This document shows, piece by piece, positions 6,212-8,301 of a DNA stretch of 8,301 nt. The position numbers were made by a program, and so were the translations under genes. The stretch comes from Bacteriovorax stolpii (GTDB taxonomy: Bacteria; Bdellovibrionota; Bacteriovoracia; Bacteriovoracales; Bacteriovoracaceae): NCBI GenBank assembly GCA_945890905.1, contig CAMDDI010000155.1:1-8301 (forward strand), written 5' to 3'. The notes under the pieces are model-generated. The model did not search any database. It had not been told where the DNA came from and worked only from the letters and a program-made list of their open reading frames with translations. How positions within the stretch are numbered: position 1 is the stretch's first letter; each line of letters begins with the position of its first letter.

Positions 6212-6730
6212 GAGCATCTTCACGCCGTTCACCCAACATTGCACTCCCAAACTCTCATCTTCCATGGCCGTCTCTGTGCCAGGCCAGTTTTGTGCTACGG
6301 CCATCGGTGTGCTTGATTGGGTGCTAAAACAAACGATGATTTTATCAAAACTTTCCGCATGGGCCACTTGGCATTTAGGGTGGGTGGGCCCGTGATCTGG
6401 ATAGCTCCCATGAGGTTCACATTCGGCGGCAAATACTCCGTCTTCACCGTAGACTGCAAATTCTTGTGAATCAATAGTCAGCACATTCACGGCCTGACCG
6501 CGAAGAACTGATCCGTAAGGGGAGACAGTGGGATCAGAAGAAGTCAGATCGGCCAAGATTGAACCTTCGAAAACAAGTTGATTGGCCACTGGATAGCTGA
6601 ATTTTGCCATCAGAGCATCAGCTGCTGTGAGCGCGGGTGTGAAAGTGGTATCCGAGGACCCTTTGGATCCTGAAGATTTTCCACAGGATAAAAAGAGGTA
6701 GGCCATAATCATGAGTAATAGGTATTTCAT
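6188..6730 (-). CDS. Cysteine- and histidine-rich outer-membrane lipoprotein, unknown family
   Basis: A 180-aa lipoprotein. The signal peptide MKYLLLMIMAYLFLSC ends in lipobox LFLSC with Cys16 as the lipidated residue. Gly follows, not Asp, so sorting to the outer membrane is expected. A Gly/Ser/Lys linker (GKSSGSKGSSD) precedes the mature domain. That domain has four cysteines (104, 120, 134, 165), enough for two disulfides, and four histidines at 107, 113, 117 and 124 crowded around Cys104 and Cys120. I know no family with this pattern. The frame is open 23 codons further upstream, but the chosen ATG has AGGAG 5 nt upstream and starts the signal peptide, so the shorter form is right. Its 3' end abuts repeat copy A, and no clear terminator is visible on its strand. 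Confidence 0.88.
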   Translation of the reverse strand: MKYLLLMIMAYLFLSCGKSSGSKGSSDTTFTPALTAADALMAKFSYPVANQLVFEGSILADLTSSDPTVSPYGSVLRGQAVNVLTIDSQEFAVYGEDGVFAAECEPHGSYPDHGPTHPKCQVAHAESFDKIIVCFSTQSSTPMAVAQNWPGTETAMEDESLGVQCWVNGVKMLSNKIFTY

Positions 6731-6735
6731 AGTTT

Positions 6736-6740
6736 CTCCT
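6736..6740 (-). promoter_or_regulatory. Ribosome binding site deciding the lipoprotein start
   Basis: Coding-strand AGGAG with a 5-nt spacer to the ATG at 6730. This places the start at the lipoprotein signal peptide and rules out the longer in-frame extension toward 6799. Confidence 0.75.
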
Positions 6741-6934
6741 AGGCATTGATTTGCAAAGCAATGGCCAAGCTTTAGTAGCTTAAAACATTGATTCTGCATG
6801 GGACTAAGAGGTCATTCTGACCGACCATATTTTAGTCAGGATCAAAATGCTTCCAGATAGCTAATTCCTGCGACTCCACCCAGCGAATAGATTCCAATTA
6901 CCTTGTGATTACTTTTCATCATAGGAATGATTCT
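6741..6934. other. Intergenic region with a nested hairpin
   Basis: Divergent spacer between the lipoprotein gene and the small secreted peptide gene, which must hold promoters for both; I find no convincing -35/-10 pair on either strand. The notable structure is at 6802-6837: an outer stem GACTAA / TTAGTC enclosing GGTCA, loop TTC, TGACC. It has no T-tract, so it is not a terminator and may be a regulatory site or leader structure of the lipoprotein mRNA. Smaller repeats are CATTG...CAATG near 6743-6762 and AAGCT...AGCTT near 6767-6781. Confidence 0.4.
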
Positions 6935-7042
6935 TTGAAATGGTTTTTAATTTTAATAATTTTTTCTACTTTAGTTTTCGCTCAAAATCGTGGTGGATAC
7001 AATTGTTTGAATGTCGAAAAGGTATCGTGTTGCAAGTATTAA
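6935..7042 (+). CDS. Small secreted three-cysteine peptide (possibly truncated gene)
   Basis: A 35-codon frame starting at TTG (6935-6937), with AGGA (6923-6926) 8 nt upstream. Residues 1-16 (MKWFLILIIFSTLVFA) are a clean signal peptide with cleavage predicted before Gln17. The mature 19-residue peptide begins QNRGGYNC and ends VSCCKY, with cysteines at 24, 32 and 33. The ATG at 6928 in another frame stops after three codons and is not used. The last seven codons fall inside repeat copy B (from 7020), whose small-RNA promoter they overlap. The natural reading is either a genuine tiny exported peptide or a longer secreted protein truncated when the repeat copy arrived. Function unknown. Confidence 0.5.
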   Translation: MKWFLILIIFSTLVFAQNRGGYNCLNVEKVSCCKY

Positions 7043-7057
7043 CAATGGTGATAGAAT
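7030..7057 (+). promoter_or_regulatory. Promoter of small RNA B
   Basis: TTGCAA (7030-7035), a 16-bp spacer and TAGAAT (7052-7057, 5 of 6). Boxes and spacer length correspond to those of copy A. Predicted start is near 7063-7064. Confidence 0.55.
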
Positions 7058-7062
7058 AAAAA

Positions 7063-7148
7063 CTGTTTGGAGGGAGCGAACAGCTCCTGCAGGAAAAATT
7101 CAGTTTCTCTCCAACTAGAAAATAATCCCCGAGTTCTCGGGGTTTTTT
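7063..7148 (+). ncRNA. Putative structured small RNA, copy B (~86 nt)
   Basis: Paralogue of the RNA at 6019-6102. P1 is TTGGAG (7067-7072) with CTCCAA (7109-7114). P2 follows at once (GGAGC, loop GAACA, GCTCC, 7073-7087). GCAGGA comes one base after P2, exactly as in copy A, and 14 nt then lead to the 3' arm of P1 (13 in A). The terminator comes 12 nt later. P1 and P2 have different sequences from copy A but the same positions, so base pairing is kept through change, which is the main evidence for an RNA gene. A 35-codon frame crosses it (7011-7118) but is judged incidental. The RNA could also be read as the attenuated leader of the gene at 7310. Confidence 0.6.
7127..7148 (+). terminator. 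Intrinsic terminator of small RNA B
   Basis: Stem CCCCGA / TCGGGG with loop GTTC, followed directly by six Ts. It is the strongest terminator in the window and the counterpart of 6082-6102. Confidence 0.85.
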
Positions 7149-7309
7149 GTTTCTACTTGTGCATGAATAAATCCCTGTTCAGATTAATTTAAGATTTGGA
7201 AACTTCTGCGCTGGGGAAGCTATGTGTCTAACAATTAGACAATCAGAAGATTAAAGTTGTCGGGGAAAAGTCCGATGAGCATGAAACCTTTTTTTGTTAG
7301 GAGAAAGAT
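7149..7309 (+). promoter_or_regulatory. Structured leader upstream of the four-cysteine protein gene
   Basis: This 161-bp stretch contains the repeat tail (15-mer and the 7203-7219 hairpin). Next come a perfect 7-bp hairpin TGTCTAA, loop CAA, TTAGACA (7225-7241), and a small stem GTCGG / CCGAT around 7259-7276. A run of seven Ts (7289-7295) lies 13 nt after that stem, too far for a standard terminator. AGGAG (7299-7303) is 6 nt before the ATG. No good promoter is visible, so expression may depend on readthrough of the terminator at 7127-7148. I do not recognise a known riboswitch. Confidence 0.4.
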
Positions 7310-7960
7310 ATGAAGTTTCATAATAAGGTCGGTTTAATGGCCTGCTTGATGGTGTCTATGAGTTCCTATTCTCAAACCGATAGCAGATGTCTGGTGGAGG
7401 TTCCTGGATCAAATCCTACAGATCCCTTAATCGTTAAGGCCCTTGAAGAGAAGGGATACACTGTTCAAAACGTTAGGAGTAATTTGAGCTTGAATCAGTT
7501 TGGCGCTGCCATAAGAGCAAATACTCCCGAAGCTCTTGCACCATTTGAAGGTCGAGCTTTTACTAGGCCCACTCTTTTAGGTGCGGGATGTACGATTAGT
7601 ACCTCATCTTGGAGTATTGGGAATCGAGGTAATAGTAGGCAGACTGTAAGATGTCAGGGGTCAGCCCATATCGGTCTAACCGCTATTTATGGTGGAGAAG
7701 CTTTTGTTTTAGGTCAGAGCCCTATTATGGGGCAAGCATTTGCATATCCACCGAATGCGACTTACGAAACAGTGGATCAGGCTAAGCAATACATTGCTTC
7801 GCAATTTAAGGCAGCTATTCCTTCATGTAGTGATCTAAAACTGAAAGCGGCCAATAGAGTTGTTCCATCTCAGGATAATAGTGCCCGCGCTGTTGTTGAA
7901 AAGCCGGAAGTATCATCACCAGCATCATCTGTTACTCCTGCTTCGGCCAATCCAAACTAA
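7310..7960 (+). CDS. Secreted four-cysteine protein of unknown family
   Basis: A 216-aa protein with a signal peptide at residues 1-21 (hydrophobic core VGLMACLMVSM, cleavage predicted after SYS). The mature part has four cysteines (27, 94, 115, 173), which could form two disulfides in the periplasm or outside the cell. The segment 86-135 is rich in Gly, Ser and Thr and alternates in a beta-like way (CTISTSSWSIG, QTVRCQG, IGLTAIYGGEAF). Residues 152-176 look helical, and the last 30 residues are a Ser/Ala/Pro/Val low-complexity tail, likely disordered. The ATG is supported by AGGAG 6 nt upstream and by the signal peptide. A terminator follows directly, so it is probably monocistronic. I recognise no domain and propose no function. 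Confidence 0.85.
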   Translation: MKFHNKVGLMACLMVSMSSYSQTDSRCLVEVPGSNPTDPLIVKALEEKGYTVQNVRSNLSLNQFGAAIRANTPEALAPFEGRAFTRPTLLGAGCTISTSSWSIGNRGNSRQTVRCQGSAHIGLTAIYGGEAFVLGQSPIMGQAFAYPPNATYETVDQAKQYIASQFKAAIPSCSDLKLKAANRVVPSQDNSARAVVEKPEVSSPASSVTPASANPN

Positions 7961-7973
7961 AACTAAACCGGTA

Positions 7974-8008
7974 GGGATGTGGCCAAAAACCCATCCCAGC
8001 CATTTTTT
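7974..8008 (+). terminator. Intrinsic terminator after the four-cysteine protein gene
   Basis: GGGATG / CATCCC (7974-7979 with 7992-7997) is extended by GG / CC across a one-base bulge and followed after 5 nt by six Ts (8003-8008). On the minus strand a 9-bp stem with one wobble pair (8018-7998) may help end the convergent acyltransferase gene, though its T-tract is 7 nt away. The rest of 7961-8100 shows nothing further. Confidence 0.65.
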
Positions 8009-8100
8009 AAATGACTGCCTTTAGGATAAGTTGCATCTTTGGAATAAAATCCGAACACCTCTGGTCTTCAATTTTTGATCATAATTAATTGAAATAGCGA

Positions 8101-8301
8101 TCACTTCAAACGTACCTTGCATTGTCTGTATGCTTCATACAGCAAGAGGCTGATCAGAAAAGAGAGACCAGTCACCACGAGAAAAAAGATAGTGGGAGAT
8201 AAGCTGTGTACAAGAAAATAGGCCAAAATAATGATCACCGTATGATGTATCACATACAATGAGTAATTGGCATTTTTAAAGTAATTTAGAAGTTTTCCAG
8301 G
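8101..8301 (-). CDS. C-terminal end of an acyltransferase-3-type membrane protein
   Basis: A minus-strand frame of 66 codons enters from the right edge and stops at TGA (8103-8101); the N-terminal bulk lies outside the window. It carries two hydrophobic helices, SLYVIHHTVIIILAYFLV (14-31) and SPTIFFLVVTGLSFLISLLL (35-54), followed by a short basic tail ending VRLK. The stretch NYSLYVIHHTVII is typical of the last part of acyltransferase family 3 (OafA/OatA-like) proteins, which O-acylate surface polysaccharides or similar substrates at the inner membrane. The family call rests on this one motif. The substrate cannot be inferred. Confidence 0.65.
   Translation of the reverse strand, partial: PGKLLNYFKNANYSLYVIHHTVIIILAYFLVHSLSPTIFFLVVTGLSFLISLLLYEAYRQCKVRLK

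Larger units (their letters stand above)
7020..7227 (+). repeat. Copy B of the diverged ~207-bp direct repeat
   Basis: Partner of 5975-6181, with the same landmarks in the same order: AGGTA.CG.GTTG (7020), GCAGGA (7089-7094), TTCTCGGG (7134-7141), GCATGAATAAATCCC (7161-7175), AAACTTC.GCGC (7200-7211) and GAAGCT.TG.GT (7217-7227). It starts within the end of the small secreted peptide frame and ends in the leader of the four-cysteine protein gene. Divergence between the copies is considerable, so this is an old duplication or two members of a larger family. Confidence 0.75.

Noticed and set aside
6731..6799. A 23-codon N-terminal extension of the lipoprotein gene.
   Set aside because: The AGGAG site and lipoprotein signal peptide both place the start at 6730; an extension would bury the signal peptide.
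7011..7118. A 35-codon frame starting ATG TCG AAA AGG and ending just before the terminator of small RNA B; together with 6935-7042 it could look like one frameshifted secreted protein.
   Set aside because: It lies almost wholly in the repeat, where copy A has no start codon and early stops in the matching frame. The paired stems at matching positions explain the region better. It has no good ribosome site. I could not fully exclude a decayed gene: GCG/GTT to GCAGGA differs by 3 nt between the copies, which would preserve frame.
7273..7287. CGATGAG followed by GAAAC, resembling a hammerhead ribozyme core.
   Set aside because: The core needs CUGAUGA, and there are only three bases between the two boxes, leaving no room for stem II. 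No flanking stems I and III were found.
7226..7301. GTCTAAC followed downstream by GTTAGGA, suggestive of an integron attC site.
   Set aside because: The inner core motifs and the self-complementary arms of an attC are absent, the 3' motif does not fit GTTRRRY, and copy A has no equivalent. The GTCTAA...TTAGAC hairpin accounts for the left part.
5975..7309. Known riboswitch classes, including c-di-GMP-I, cobalamin, TPP and SAM.
   Set aside because: None of their signature boxes that I can recall (for example the CACAGGGCAAACC region of c-di-GMP-I or the cobalamin GCCACTG box) is present.
1..8301. CRISPR arrays, tRNA or rRNA genes, transposases and phage genes.
   Set aside because: None is visible. 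The only repeated unit is the pair at 5975-6181 and 7020-7227, which lacks regular spacing, terminal inverted repeats or an associated recombinase.

Overview
This window looks like chromosomal DNA of a moderately AT-rich Gram-negative bacterium. A periplasmic murein transglycosylase (MltA), a lipoprotein with a lipobox and several Sec signal peptides all require a cell envelope with an outer membrane. The mix of enzymes, the many small secreted proteins of unknown family and the codon style would fit the predatory Bdellovibrionota (Bdellovibrio/Bacteriovorax type). That placement is an inference and no marker gene here proves it.

Layout, left to right. 1-1118 (minus) is the 5' part of a secreted protein, possibly a TIM-barrel glycosidase relative, cut by the window edge. 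A 53-bp divergent gap separates it from a two-gene operon at 1172-2850 (plus): a CCA-adding/poly(A) polymerase-type nucleotidyltransferase overlapping a GNAT acetyltransferase by 16 bp. Next is mltA with its own promoter (2919-4067, plus), convergent with a NIF3/DUF34 metal-binding protein gene (4078-4842, minus). The latter diverges from the class II fructose-bisphosphate aldolase gene fbaA (4909-5973, plus) across a 66-bp gap that fits two overlapping promoters. 6188-6730 (minus) is a cysteine-rich outer-membrane lipoprotein, 6935-7042 (plus) a tiny secreted cysteine peptide, and 7310-7960 (plus) a secreted four-cysteine protein of unknown family. 8101-8301 (minus) is the C-terminal end of an acyltransferase-3-type membrane protein.

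The most unusual content is a diverged direct repeat of about 207 bp, present at 5975-6181 and again at 7020-7227, about 1,045 bp apart. Each copy has a sigma70-like promoter with a 16-bp spacer, then a compact RNA of about 85 nt. That RNA has an outer stem enclosing a small hairpin, with GCAGGA one base after the hairpin. A strong intrinsic terminator follows, and then a tail with an identical 15-mer (GCATGAATAAATCCC) and a hairpin with a conserved loop. The stems sit at equivalent places in both copies but have unrelated sequences, so pairing is kept while bases change. I read these as two paralogous small RNA genes of a family I do not recognise.

The housekeeping genes on the left (tRNA maturation, wall turnover, glycolysis) show no functional link beyond adjacency. 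The right third (5974-7960) is accessory in character: small secreted or lipid-anchored cysteine proteins interleaved with the repeated RNA unit.
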